64,000 nucleotides of DNA from Lumnitzera littorea (lineage: Eukaryota > Streptophyta > Magnoliopsida > Myrtales > Combretaceae): the NCBI GenBank assembly GCA_024138015.1, contig JAMXBB010000001.1, positions 88,411,872 through 88,475,871 of the forward strand, given 5' to 3'. A program made the translations under genes and the position numbers. Positions 25,201 to 37,463 of the stretch are shown here, one piece after another (position 1 is the first letter of the stretch; each line of letters begins with the position of its first letter). A model generated the notes under the pieces. That model ran no database searches and was not told the DNA's origin. It worked only from the letters and a program-made list of their open reading frames with translations.

Positions 25201-26479
25201 TGAAGATGGTCACTCTTCAGATTTGTTTGGATGGTGTGCCTGTTCTATTGCGTGTAGTAGTGTTAATGTTTGTGTAGGTTGTGCTTTTATTTGGTCACTA
25301 CCTTCACATGGTACATGTAAATCAGTTCTTTCTCGTGCGGCTACTCGGCCCTTAATAGCAGTACATTTTTTCTTTCAACATGCTTTCAACTCGAAACGTC
25401 ATTCGCTGAATGATCTTTTAGTACGGGTTGCGACACAGGAGATACCATATGAACTTTCCCTGATTCTGTCCATCGTCAAGCTTTTATCTCAAGATGAGAT
25501 GGAGTTCCGTTACGGGATCCACACACCCCTACGTGTGATTGCCACTCCATCTGGGTTTTGAGCAAGGTGGTTAGAAACGTGTGCTTCGCGCTATGTGCGT
25601 ACCAAAGTTTTAGGTGGTCAGAAATCGTTCTGAGTTCACTCCGAGTGAAAATTTCTCGGAACGGTCTTTCTCGTCATCTCCATTATAATGACCTGTTAGC
25701 TTGAATGAACAATGAAGTGAATGTGGCCTCTCAAAGAACAATCAGAACAGTTGTATTTCCAAGCAATGACGCTTGAATCTTGGTGTCCTATGATGGCGTC
25801 CACCACCGTGCACCTGTGTCATTTAAAGATTCATTACCAGACTTGCAGCATCTAAAGAACTAGAAAATGGCATGTTGGTATCTTTGAATTTTGATGTTGT
25901 TCACAAATGATGACACCTTATTTGGTTAGTTGTATAAGAAGTAGCCACAAGTGAAGATTCGATTTGAAATGAGTAGTACGGTTTTGATTCTCTTAAAAGA
26001 GGTAGGGAATCGCTTTAAAAAAGGGGGATGTGATTATATAAGTCTTATAGGATCGAGTGTTGGTGAGATTTTGATTCCTCCGTTATCTCCGCAATCAAAT
26101 GTTATAATAAGATGTAGGAATTGTAAACAACTCCCTAATTTTGATTTGGATGCATATTATAATTTTGACTCTTTAAATTCTTATAGATTGACAATATTAA
26201 AGAATGTTAGTTTAAACTCTTATAGATTGACGTATTAAGGAATGTTAAAAAGAAAAAAAACATACACACATAAACACAGATTCACAAGCATACTAAAGTT
26301 AAAAGTTAACAAGATGTTGAGGTATACTTGAATAAAATTAGTGTAAATACACCAAGTATAGAGTTTATAGAGATTTTTTACAATATGAAGAGCTTATTTA
26401 TAAGAGCTCAATGGATGTGTTAATTTGCTTTGTAAGTTTGTAGGTACATCTATATTGAGATTAAGGTTAAGAAAGCAAA
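25201..26479. other. intergenic, no gene recognised
   Basis: Contains short open frames on the + strand (25223-25561 and 25951-26238) without conserved motifs. The second includes a 20-bp-scale internal repeat around TCTTATAGATTGAC. No RNA gene or intact element is seen. Confidence 0.5.
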
Positions 26480-26960
26480 TAAAGCCTTAACGTAACTGTA
26501 TAGGGCCCTTTGGACCAAAGCCCGACCCAAGTTGCTTAGGCTCATTCCTATAGCCATGGCCTCTCTTAGCCCAAGCCCCAAGTTCGATCTGCCTAGTTGA
26601 AACAGCTCTCCAACAGCTACAAGTCTCTAGATAAGACTAAAGGACTAAGTCAACAACCACTTTCTAACTTTTTGGACTACATCAATTACCATACGCTCAC
26701 TCTCTCATACTTGCGGAAGTGAATTTTACCCATGAACTATTCTCTAACTATTGGCACGACTCCTTTATTGATATAAAGCCATCATCTTATGATAAGATAT
26801 TTTACACTTTGTACACTTGAGTCTTAAACCTACCAATATTCTTAGTCTCTCAAAGCACCCAACTAATTTAAGTATCGGTGTAGCCATATTAAACAACATC
26901 CCAATGTTCCCTTACCTTCTATTGTTTTGCAGGCTCTCTTATTTGCGCAAAGTCTAATTG
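26480..26960 (+). mobile_element. LTR fragment E2, related to the LTR end of E1/E4
   Basis: The series of phrases here (ACTTGCGG..., TATAAA near 26768, TTAAGTATCGGTGTAGCC, ATTGTTTTGCAGGC) follows the same order and spacing as 8540-8780 in E1. It is therefore a degraded LTR end of the same family, same strand as E1. No internal region is attached. Confidence 0.6.
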
Positions 26961-28179
26961 CATCCTAATTGATATTGACAAGAACTAGAAACGGCAAAAT
27001 TTGCTTTATTGGAACGGAACCATCATTTTGTCTTTCTCATTTATGGAATATCTATTTTTTATTTGGTTTACAAAATGTTATATCATAAATAATGTCTATT
27101 ATATGATATGTGGAATAGATAAAAAAATTTTGTTACTTCCCTTCAATAACTAGGGCTAGGAAAAAAATGATTGAAGTACAAGTTAAACCTTACCCAATTG
27201 AACGATAAATTGGATTTTTGAATTGTTTTTAAGTTCAAACAAATTACAAAGCAAACCAAAGAGTGTTTATTAAGGTTAAAAAAAATTATGAACCAAGTTG
27301 ATTCATGAAAAGTAAAAAAAAAAAACTACATTAGTCATTATGCTGATTAGGAGAATTTTATTATAGTGCTCTTCTCTAACAAATATGAATTTTTTTTTGT
27401 ACATTTTTTTGTATTTTCATCCCTAAATAAGAATATGAATTAAAAGTGTGAAGTCAAATATTCCAAAAATTCAATTTTCATTTTGTAGATTTTGGAAATA
27501 AATGAAGCAAAATTGTTTTCCTTTTCTATAGATGTTATATAATTTCTAAAGAATCAAGTAAATCATATTAGGATTTAATAACTATTTACAACGTGTAGTG
27601 CATTGTGTAGAATGTAAAAAATGTCACCTCTTAAAGCTTTAGGCTCTTGGTCTTAGAACTACATTGAGAATATCTATTTCTATTTGTGGCAAGGAAAACT
27701 TACATTAAATTGTAATTATTTCTTCTAAACATTTTGAGATGTTTAGTTTGAATCACAAATCCAATCAAAGTGAACCATTATTTTAGGCTAAAAAAAATTA
27801 TGAATCAAACATTGTGAGGTTATGTTTGGAAAAAATTAAAAAAATAAAATTAGGTTCATTTCAATTCGGAGAGCTGAATTGTACTAAATCAAACCACTTA
27901 GCAGTTATTCTTTATGGAATGTAACTCTTCTCCTAAAATGTATGTGCTCATAAAGCAAAATGATACTAAAGAAATTGCTATTTTGATGAACCAAAAGCAA
28001 CATTGAAGTAAGAATACGAGGTATGAGAGAATTCTAGTGTGTTAATATTGCCTGTTGCTGAGTTCTTAATATCCTAAGACAAAGCCTCTCATTTATAATG
28101 TACGAAAATAACTATAAATCTACTCTTTAAATTATTAATTAGGTGTGGATGAATTCTTAAATTTTTTAAGGGTAAATGT
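26961..28179. other. intergenic, nothing recognised
   Basis: AT-rich sequence with A runs. No coding, RNA or repeat unit could be supported. Confidence 0.5.
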
Positions 28180-28455
28180 TGTTAACAATCAAATTTCATC
28201 CTAAAAAACAAACATCTACAAAATGAAAAGTGGCTATGGGGGGCGTCAAGATATTCCGACGTGACTACTTCGATACTTAAATTAGCTTTCATGATATGAG
28301 AATACAACTGTCAAGGAATAAAGAGAAAGAGAAAATAAAAGAGATCTCTCCTTACTTAAGGGTTTTGTTCCCTATTTATAGTAGATGAGATCAAGTTGTG
28401 CCTAAATTAGGCTATTGGCGTTGGGTTGGTTAATTTAAGCCTAAAGCCTATGTCA
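28180..28455 (-). repeat. 3' LTR of E3
   Basis: Starts TGTTAAC on the + strand (element end TTAACA on -). It contains TATAAATA on the - strand at 28373-28380, a plausible U3 TATA box. About 50 bp around that box is absent from the partner at 35727. Confidence 0.5.
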
Positions 28456-28799
28456 TAAAAAAATCCAAATCGAATTGTTGTTAGATGAAGATTTGCTGAG
28501 GCTATAGAAGGAACTTTTCTTTGATGCTTCTAAGCTTGTCCATGATTTGGTGAATTAAGGCTTCAACTTAGGTAGAGTTGCAAGGAAAATAGGATGCTCA
28601 AGTTAGACATAGCCTGTGTTAGGTAAATTAGTAGAGCGCTGAGTATCTGCATAAGTAAAGCTGAACAATCGGACCAAATGAGGATGAATCTTGGCCAATT
28701 TTGAAAGAATGAACCTATAGACTTAAAGAGGTCGATTTCATCGTAAGGGTTTTGGAAAATTCAAATTCTGACTTAGTAACTTAGAGAGGGTAAGATTGC

Positions 28800-28930
28800 G
28801 ATAAATGGCCTAAAAAGGCCAAGATGCCTGAAGGAGTAAAGGCTTGAAAAGGCAAAGGTCCCAGGAAGCGAAAGCTTAAAGAGGTGGGGGCCCAAAGAGG
28901 TTGGTGTGCCTAAAGAGGCAAGAAAAGTAA
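28800..28930. repeat. short degenerate tandem repeats in E3
   Basis: A run of ~15-17 bp units of the type CCTAAA(G/A)AGGC(C/A)AAG(A/G) repeats about seven times with drift. It is non-coding. Confidence 0.5.
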
Positions 28931-30014
28931 GTAGGTTGTCCGAGTTAGACATTACTTGTGCTAAGTGAAGTGGTAAGGTAAGCTAGCTTGCCCCTAATAG
29001 ATAAATGATTTAGGACTTAAGGCGTATTACCTCTTCATTTGTGCTGGTCATAAGACTTAGAGTATTTTATGTTGATCTCTATGAGATCCAAGACATCTCA
29101 TTCCCATCATCCATTTTTAGTTAAGATTGATTGGGATTACATAACATTTAGCTTGCTTGTCACCTATGAATTATTAAGGCATAGAGCTACTTACACTTCC
29201 CAAACTTGTGAAAATTAGGAAGTAGCCTATTAGAAAACTATATTTGTAAGGGCTCAAGGTGGAGGGCATTTCTTTAGCCCTACTTTATCTTTAAGTTCTC
29301 GTATACATCTAAAAAAAAGGAAAAAATGAACTTATTAAATAAATTACTACGATTGCTGAATGGTTGACATTTCCTATTATCTGGCTTGTCAAAGCTTAAT
29401 TGCTTAGTATTGAGTACTCAGAATTATAGCTTAGTAATTGTTGGTAGTAGAGCTCTGACTGTTGTATGGATCTTAATTAGCACTTTTGATGATGTGATTT
29501 GGTGCTCATCAGAGTTAATGTGGTTTGTCTTTATGTGGGCTTACTCCTTCTTAATCATATTATTTGGCAAGTTAGACCATGTGATTAAATTCAATTCCAT
29601 ACTCATGAACTCATGTTAGGGCTGCAATGAATTGGTTGCTCAACTATTGGACTAAATAATGGAGGCATATTGCAGCTCAAACATTACTTGTGTGATGAAA
29701 AGGTAATGAAGCAGCTGAAGCTAAGCCCAACAAAGGAAAGGGTCCATCTTAGGTCCCAAGACCTACTTGGCATAAATAGCTCGGTAGGAGTGGTTTGCTA
29801 TAGGTTTTAGCTCAACTTTGTTTAGTCTACTATGTGGTTGTTTAGAGTGGGTCACTTTGAACTTGTAGTAGTAAGTGAGTGCAAGGAAAACTAATTAGAG
29901 CTTAGATTGGCTGTTGGAACACTTAAAGCTTCGCATAATAATCCATGCATGCTTAGAGTTCGAAGCATTTGAGCTCGGTGAAAAAGGAACTCAGTTTTGG
30001 TTCTTCATTGTAAG

Positions 30015-33000
30015 TATTACATCTCAAAGTGATAGAGTCGCAATAATCTTATCATGTAAACCATTTTAGGATAAGAGTTAATCTTACAATCGCTATCTTA
30101 GACTTGATTTACGCAAGACGTTCATGACTAACTTGCTTTGAAGTAAATAAGTCACAAATTAAATACGTAATTTGCCTATGGAAGCATGAAAACATATACT
30201 AGGATTCAAGTACTCCAAGTAATGTTTACATGATTTAATATCCTAATCTTGCTTACTTAATACATAGTTTAATAATAGAAGATTAAAAAATAACAACTAA
30301 AACCTCATAAATGTAACTGATAATTAGTTATATATCTTTACTTTTAAGGATTCTAGTTTCAGAGTATTTATAATGCCACTTTTTAACTAGCATCGGCAAT
30401 AATATCTAAAGGGATGTGAGTAACCAACCGCTCAATAAGTTGGGATTGAGAGATAAGATTATATATTAAACACAAGCACAATTATCAGCTAGTTATTTAA
30501 ATACAATATAACAAATAAATGCCATCGTACGATGTTATGCGGTTCGTCGTGAGATTAGAAAAATTATACTTGCTCTAATCCGAGTTGAGGAGTTTCAGCA
30601 TATATTCAACAACTCATGACTAAATCCAGACTTGTGCAATGAAGACACAACTCCTCTCACGTCAACCTTCAAACCACTATCTTCACCCTTACTATGATTT
30701 TCTCTTTTATCACTTAGTTCAACTAACGATGAAAAAGCGACTATTATGCTCAAGCACTATCTCTTTTGAAAGTATCAATATTTGGTCAAAGAATCCTAAA
30801 CATTTCCCTTAATGGGTTGCAATGCATAACCGGTTAAGTTTATTAGTCATATATCATTAAGTCTAACTTAAGGTGATCAATCAATATTAAGTAATTCAAC
30901 TAGTTACAAACCAAAACAACAAGCTAATGATATACAATTAAACTCAAGAATACACACATACATGCATGCATAGAAACAACCTACTTATAAGCACAATTAA
31001 GTATAATTTTAAGTCTTCGAGTACTATGAAACAATACTTCAAAATACAATTACGTACTAATCCCAAACTTACCTAGACATCCTGCTTGCCTACTTAAGGT
31101 GCAACTTGCAATAGGCCTTCATCTATTGTCCCTATAATTCAAAAGTCATTTTTAGTATTTATATAACTACTATATATAGGCTTTATTCTATAACTTTAAT
31201 TATTGTTTTTAGTTTAGAATTTTACTATATCTAATTATTTAGGTTTTAAGTCTCTTATAATTATTCTAGTTTTGAGCTAGGTTTTACTTCGACTTCTAAT
31301 CCAGCTTCTAATTATAGTTTTATTCACAAGCCATAAATCATCCACTAATCCATCCCTTGAGCTTTGAGCTTATTTAACTACATTTCAGGTATAAAAGCAT
31401 TTGAATTATATGCTGATCCTATTCTTATTCACTCCATACATCTAACCTCTAATCAATCTTCTAATTCAGCTTCTGATTTCATTTTTACACTTAAATCTCA
31501 AACATTCTTTTCCAACCTATTTCAATAGAGTTTATCTAACTTTAATTCGAGTGAAAATGGCATCTAATTCAATTTCTGATTAATTCCCTAAAATATTAAT
31601 ATACACCATAGTTCTGATTTGCTGATGAATTGGCTTCTAATTCAGCTTTTGATTTTGATTTTACACATGTCCTAGAAACTTCCCCTAATTCACTCTATGA
31701 AGTTCAATTGACTACGTCTCTTAAGTACATTAAATCTCTTATTTTTTTCTTAGCTAACCCCTTAGTTCATCTTATATGCTTTGTTCCGAATTTATCTTCT
31801 AAATCAACTTCTAATCTAAGGATACTCTATATTTTAGCATAAACACTCATAAATTTGGTTTACAATTAGATTCAAAGTTCATCATATAGTTTATTTTCAC
31901 TTTAATTTGGATCAACTCCTCTTGATCCCACATTTGAATACTTCACATACTATATATACATGCACACACACACACACACACCTTAAATCCATAATATTCA
32001 AATTTAATACTCTCAACACCACTAAACTCATCACTTAACACCCTAAATTGAAATTTATATCAATTACTTGAAAAATTACTAAATATGTATTGATAAATAG
32101 CCATTTTAATAGGATTTTAGGGTCTAAAATTCAAATAAAAATATGAAAAATAGCTTTTAGAAAAAACTTTTCATAAAGATCTAATATATCCAATAAGTGT
32201 TTCACAAAAAATTTTTTAAGCTAAAACAACATCAATAGAGCTTTTAAAAACGAAAGCGAAATTAGCTTGGGTTTTAGCGATTTATTAAAGGTGATATATT
32301 TTGAAACTCAATTTAAATAGAACAACATTTTTCCTAAAAACTACATAAAAAGTGTCAGAATACTAATTTTCATAATTTTTGGACTTACTTTGCTATTTTT
32401 ACTAATTTAAAATAAATCGAATAGATTTAGAGAACTAACATTTGATCAACCTCGGGCCATTAGCACTAGCCCCACCTTTGTCGACAGCTTTAAGCAGTAG
32501 CCCAATTGTCATGTGGTGGTGATTGTTAGCTATTTTAATTGTACTATATTTCGTCTAACTTCCTAAAAATTCTCTCTCCATTTTTTCTGAACTCTAAAAG
32601 GTCCAAAATGAATTATGGAGGGACTAGTCTCAATTTATAGAAGACTGTAGGTCGGTTGGAAATTTTGTGTTCACATTTATCTCCTTTTTTTACCACTTTT
32701 TGACCTCTATATATCCTTTTTTTTTGTCAATTCTTCTTTTCTAGATTGCTACACCTTATTCTAGTCCTTTCTAGCATATTACATGATTTTTCTAGATTTT
32801 TATTAATTTTTCTAGATTTATTTAGTATATATTAAGTATATTAAGTAATTTTAAGTATTTATACTCACACGTAAATTTATATCTAGTATAAATAAATAAT
32901 ACTAAATGTTATTTAAGTTATTTTATGATTTTAATATATATATAATTTATCTTTAATAATTTATTAATTATCAAAACATATTTTACTCATTTTCAATAAA

Positions 33001-33201
33001 TAATTAATAAAAATACATATATTTTATAAATGTAATATTTTATTGTTTAATTATTTTATTTTTTAAAATCTAAACTTGTAAGGTTATTTTTAATAATATT
33101 TTCAATTTCGTTAGAAAATTTAAGTTTAATTGAATAATTTACATAATTATCTTAAATTTTACAAACTTTTTCCGAATCATCTAATCGTGAGTTGATTACC
33201 A
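30015..33201 (+). mobile_element. solo LTR of the G1 family inserted in E3
   Basis: From 30015 the sequence aligns with the G1 LTR start (42 onward) for about 1.3 kb, then diverges. The proposed right end (...GATTACCA at 33201) is followed by GTAAG (33202-33206), identical to the five bases before the left end (30010-30014), which fits a target-site duplication. Removing the insert joins two segments of E3 that share AGCTCGG motifs. There is an (AC)n run near 31961-31981. The element is longer than the G1 LTR, so the right border rests mainly on the duplication. Confidence 0.6.
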
Positions 33202-33206
33202 GTAAG

Positions 33207-34520
33207 GTGCGAGCTGTTATTCGCGCTTGGTCCACGAGAAGGGAAGTCAATTGCTCGGGTTTGTTTACGCAGCTCGCTCTATGGAGAATTCAAGATCAAT
33301 TGCATGGGGACGTTTAATGGTGTTTTCGCAATGCCGATCAGGTTTTTCATTTGCTACAGCTCTATTCAATTTGTCGAACAGGGCCGACGAGGTCGGAGCC
33401 TTCGTGCTCATGGTGAAGTCAGATCGGTTTTTCCCTTACTCGGTCATGACGTAGACTGTCCTTCAGGTCGGATGTTGGAGTACCCTTTAGAGGATGCCGA
33501 GTTCAAGCTAGGCCTACTTGTGTGCACGGATCGGTTACATGGAGTTCAGCTTGGTCTCGGTTGCTTCGTATTGCAGCGGCCGGATACTTTTGGACATTTC
33601 AAGGGAGCTCGATGTTGTCGTGAAGAGCCCGGGCCTGATGGAAGGAAAAGCTCGGCTTGACTTTATCATTTGAGTGGCTAAGCATGGTACCATTGAGTGA
33701 GCTTGGATTTAGCGAGTATGGCTCGGTCTATTGCGGGCGTCAAATTACAGCTTAGTGTCGTGCCCTGGGGAGCTCAATGAAGAACTAGCGCTCTGAAGAT
33801 CTGAAGGCCAGTTTGTATTATAATTTCGATCCGTGCAGGCTTTTGTAAAGAGCTGAGGCCCGTTTAGCCTCTTAAATGTGTAGCTTCATTCATCAGGCCG
33901 CTTAATTTATGGTGTTGCGAAAGGAACAGTTCTGCTCTTGCTCTGAGTTCGATCTCCATGGGCGGACTTCATAAGCTTGTAGCTTGGAGAATGTGGAACA
34001 CGTCGTGATCATGAAACACTTATAGTTGGCACGTGCTATGTAGCACAGAGCTCGGTGATTTGGACCTCAGCGCAGCCATTGTTGTGTAAAGATTGCTTGT
34101 GCACAACAGCTGTTTGGTGTGGAGCCCGGACGAGGAGATGGAGAGCGAAGCTGTTGTTTGTAGCTTGGTTTGGCCAAGTTGAAGTTCCATTTGGCTTAGA
34201 TTTGTTCAGTCATGTAAGAGCTCATCCATGAAAGAGCTAGGATCAAATGGCTTAATAGGATCGTTCTTCATTGTTGGTGCCCGAACAACTTGTTGTAGAG
34301 AAAGATGGTCAAAGCATGGTGACTGTTACGTAGTGAGCTTGGAAATTGCAGCTGCCGGTAGCTCTTGTGGAATTCAGCTCGGTATCCGCTCAAATCGGAT
34401 TTCTACAGCTCGGATCAGCTTGTCTATGATCAGCTTGGCCACAGATAACATGACCAATGGATAGCTCGGCTACCTAGAGCTTGGTATGACATGAGCTTGG
34501 TTAGTGAGAGCACGGATCTT
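33207..34520 (-). other. GC-richer internal region of E3, no gene recognised
   Basis: Noticeably less AT-rich than its surroundings, with AGCTCGG or close variants at least six times (for example near 33651, 34049, 34376, 34409 and 34462). Short open frames on the + strand (33227-33660, 34228-34464) show no family resemblance and are probably chance. Confidence 0.45.
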
Positions 34521-34614
34521 AGCTAGAGATAATTTTACAGATGCTCGAAAAAAAAAAAAAAAGAGAGCAGTACGGATTTGTCATGTGTGTGTCGAGCTTG
34601 GCATGAAATGAAAT

Positions 34615-34974
34615 CACCTCGTCATCATGCACAGCAGTAAGTGTACGAGTGCGTGGACGTTGAATAGCAGAACCTTTCTTTGGGGGGTCTAAATATCCTT
34701 CGGGTAGCATTCAAGGCGACGTCCTTTCCACTAAACTTCTTCTCAAGCACTCTGACCAGCCTAACATGAATTTTGCGAAATGCCTTTCTTAGTCTTAATG
34801 GTGACATGAATAACAACCACCTTTTTTGTTTGCAAAGACATCAACTTGGAGTGTAGCATTCATGTAGAGATCTCTCAGGTCACTTTTCAGCTCTTGGTTT
34901 GCATTCACCGACACCTCAAACTCGGTGGGTTCAGCATCCTTATCCTTGTGGATCTTCTTTCTCGAAGTAAACAG
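34615..34974 (-). pseudogene. cytosolic 40S ribosomal protein eS7 (RPS7) gene fragment, intronless and broken
   Basis: Reading the - strand from 34974, three frames in turn give the N-terminal two thirds of plant eS7. First [19 protein letters not shown] and [15 protein letters not shown]...QVDV (to about 34805), then [16 protein letters not shown] and EKKFSGKDV...[10 protein letters not shown] (34790-34675), then [12 protein letters not shown] and RTLTAVHD (to ~34621). Breaks are the start codon changed to CTG, an in-frame loss of about nine codons after EFEVSV, two frameshifts, and loss of the C-terminal third. No intron interrupts it, pointing to an RNA-derived copy. It lies in the same orientation as E3, about 740 bp inside its primer-binding site, so it was probably captured by that retroelement. 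Identification is secure; the capture route is inferred. Confidence 0.88.
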
Positions 34975-35707
34975 TCTTAGGAGTTGAGGGATGAAGACGG
35001 AGGACCTATGGTGGTCGACGAAAACCTTAGGAAGCTCATTGAGAAAAACTTGGGCTTCATTTACTACGCTAATCGTTGAGAGACAATGACTTAAAAATTT
35101 GGCAAGTATGACCCAACAAGCACAATTTGTGCAGTTAGAGAAAAGCAGACAGTGCATGAGGTTGGGGTTATGAACCAGGCGATGATGGTTATGAACGATG
35201 AAAAGATGATGTTGCAGTTACTCGAATAAGTAAACTTATACGAGGGTGATAGTTATGAACCAGGTGGTGGATGAAGTTGCGGTGGCTACAGTTTTGAAAG
35301 AGAAAACTGTCATGCTCCTTTTCTTCCAGTCTCGCATATCTTCTAGAAATGGGTGCGGTACGGTGGTTACGCTTTAGAAAAAGAAGATTACTGTATCGAT
35401 TCCCTCAAGCCTCTCTTGAGTATCTTAATAAATGCAAGATATAACCGCATGTGGAATTGTTTAGTTCAACTTATAAAATCTATCCAACCAATCTAGACCT
35501 AAAGCACAAGACGATCGAAACCGTTTTTACGAACAAATCTAACTAGATGTGGAGAAGAAATCAAACCAAGAACTATTAGGAGATATAGAAAAATCAACCA
35601 CGAGATGAAATACTATCAAATTCCACAATTTCGGAAATTCATTTTAAAACTGTGATAGCGGATTAGGCTTCTTTTTTTTCTTTTTTCTTTTCCTCCCTTT
35701 TTTGCTT
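34975..35707 (-). other. E3 leader between primer-binding site and eS7 fragment
   Basis: Non-coding. Contains a twice-repeated phrase GTTATGAACCAGG (near 35170 and 35253) and a pyrimidine-rich tract at 35668-35710, which is purine-rich on the element's own strand. Confidence 0.4.
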
Positions 35708-35726
35708 CCTTCAGATGGCACTAAAT
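35708..35726 (-). other. primer-binding-site-like sequence of E3
   Basis: On the - strand this reads TTTAGTGCCATCTGAAGG, resembling the TTGGCGCCGTCTGTGG type found after the 5' LTR of many plant gypsy elements. It directly adjoins the LTR at 35727. It is degraded, so the match is suggestive only. Confidence 0.4.
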
Positions 35727-35953
35727 TGTTAATAGCCAAATTTCATCGTGGTAAATGAATACTTGCAAAATAAAAATGAAACTATACGAGGCATCGGATG
35801 ATATTCTGGTGTGATTATTTTAATATTTAAATCAATTCCCATAACATAAGAATAAAATCGTTAAAAAATAAAGAGAAAGAGAGAATAAAAGAGATCTCTC
35901 TTTACTCGAGTTAGGCCTAAGTTTTGATCCGATTAATTTAAGCCTAAATTTCA
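35727..35953 (-). repeat. 5' LTR of E3 (promoter segment lost)
   Basis: Matches 28180-28455 in order but lacks the ~50-bp stretch that holds the TATA box in the partner. Confidence 0.5.
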
Positions 35954-35979
35954 TATTCCAAAGAAACTTATAAATAAAT

Positions 35980-36222
35980 ATTATATTGGTATTTGAATTT
36001 TACTTATTTTCATAATTAATTACCTAAAATTTGAAAGTATTAATTTACTAAATATACCTAAATTTAGGTAGTTAATTATAAAAATGAATAAAATCTTAGT
36101 AATTATAAGTCAAGTTCATGTAACTCATTATAAAGGGTAAAGTTTAAGGATCAAATTGATACTTTTAAATTTAAGGTAGTTATTTATAAAATATGTAAAG
36201 TTTAAATGCAAAATATTACATT
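35980..36222. repeat. foldback element
   Basis: The left arm (TATTTGAATTTTACTTATTTTC region) and the reverse complement of the right arm pair over most of ~110 bp, including the shared block ATTACCTAAAATTTGAAAGT / CTACCTTAAATTTAAAAGT. It is non-coding. Confidence 0.65.
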
Positions 36223-37463
36223 TACCAATTTTTTAAGCAAATAAAGCTGTCTAATGGTCCCTCTAGACCCACTACTTTAAATCTTCCTGAGACTAGCGTT
36301 ACCGAGCATGTCTTGGCCTGATTATAAGGCTAAAGGAACACGTACTACGTGCCCTTTCCATTATCTGGCATGTTCCTCATCAAAGAAACGTTTTGAGCTT
36401 TATTATTATTATTATTATTATTTCAAATACTTTGAACATTGTAAAACGAAAAAAGTGCTGTTCGTAAAAGCTTAAAAAGGAGTGTGAAAAAACTTAAGGA
36501 TAAAGTATAGAGTTTTTTTCAAAACTAATATGGTAATGTAATGAATTTTTAAAGTTATTTAGGAATAAAAGTGGTCTATTTAATCTTAGGATTCATGAAC
36601 TTAATTATTTAACTTCTATGAGTTAACTCAAAAAAATCACACCCCAATTAATACGGAACTAAAATCCAAACTTTATTTTAGCCCTCTTCAATTATTGAGT
36701 AAAAGAGTTAATATCATAAATAGTATCCAAATTTTACTAAAATATTTAATTTACTATTTATATTTTGAAAAAAAATTAATTTACTATCTAATCAAAGTTT
36801 TTTTAACCATTTTTAACTACTTAAATTAATCTTATTAAGTTTATTTATTGATATGAATATATGGACGAGTAAAGAATTCAATGTTTTAATAACTCTAAAA
36901 TCAATAAGTAGTTGGCGACTATCTATATGGAATCGTGTTAACCGCCATCTAGTGGCCATCGACTACCTCCCAATCTTGGGATGATTGGATTGTTTAAAGT
37001 GAAGTGAGTTGTAATTTATTTAAAAAAAATTGGGTTGTTCAATTTATTAGTGATAATTGATTAATTTTTTATTTATTCTCGTATCCATGCTAATAAACAA
37101 ACTTAACATGATATTTCATGTAGAAAAATGATTAAAGGAATTTCAACTATATAGCAAATTGATGTTTAAACGGTACACTTTGACAATGCTTAGATTTCAT
37201 TTACCACATTAACCCTAGTAAAAACGAACACGGGATAAAATAATAAAAACGAAAATCATAGCTAAGCGCTTTATAGTGCAATAACTAGAACGGTATTGTC
37301 CAACGGGGTAGATTGGTTTAAAATATGGAGAAAAGCGAAAACTAGGGTTGAAAATTATCCAAGCGGAAAAAGAGTGCAAAACGTTAAGTTATCCTGCCTA
37401 CACGGCCTGGGAGCTTATCCTTTTGAAAGACGACACACGAAACAACCTCTCAGAGCTGGGATT
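36223..37463. other. intergenic and RPL5 upstream region
   Basis: AT-rich with a (TTA)n run near 36403-36421. No gene was recognised. The last ~200 bp is the RPL5 leader/promoter; I see no clear TATA box, common for plastid-protein housekeeping genes. A six-codon upstream ORF (37325-37345) would lie in the leader if transcription begins early enough. Confidence 0.45.

Larger units (their letters stand above)
28180..35953 (-). mobile_element. short non-autonomous LTR element E3, carrying an eS7 gene fragment
   Basis: Direct repeats at 28180-28455 and 35727-35953 bound this block. Both start TGTTAA on the + strand and share CCAAATTTCAT-, GAGATCTCTC- and TTAATTTAAGCCTAAA-like blocks in order. 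A primer-binding-site-like sequence adjoins the right repeat on its left side, so the element reads on the - strand with its 5' LTR at the right. No gag or pol was recognised. Subtracting the nested solo LTR (30015-33201) leaves only ~4.6 kb. The internal part is GC-richer, with repeated AGCTCGG motifs on both sides of the solo LTR. The LTRs also share a motif (CGATACTTAAATTAGC) with E1 and E4, suggesting a related family. No target-site duplication could be confirmed. Confidence 0.55.

Noticed and set aside
25223..25561. 112-codon open frame downstream of the REVEILLE gene
   Set aside because: No family motif, no splice partner, biased composition not typical of plant coding sequence, and it lies where the transcript end or its flank is expected.
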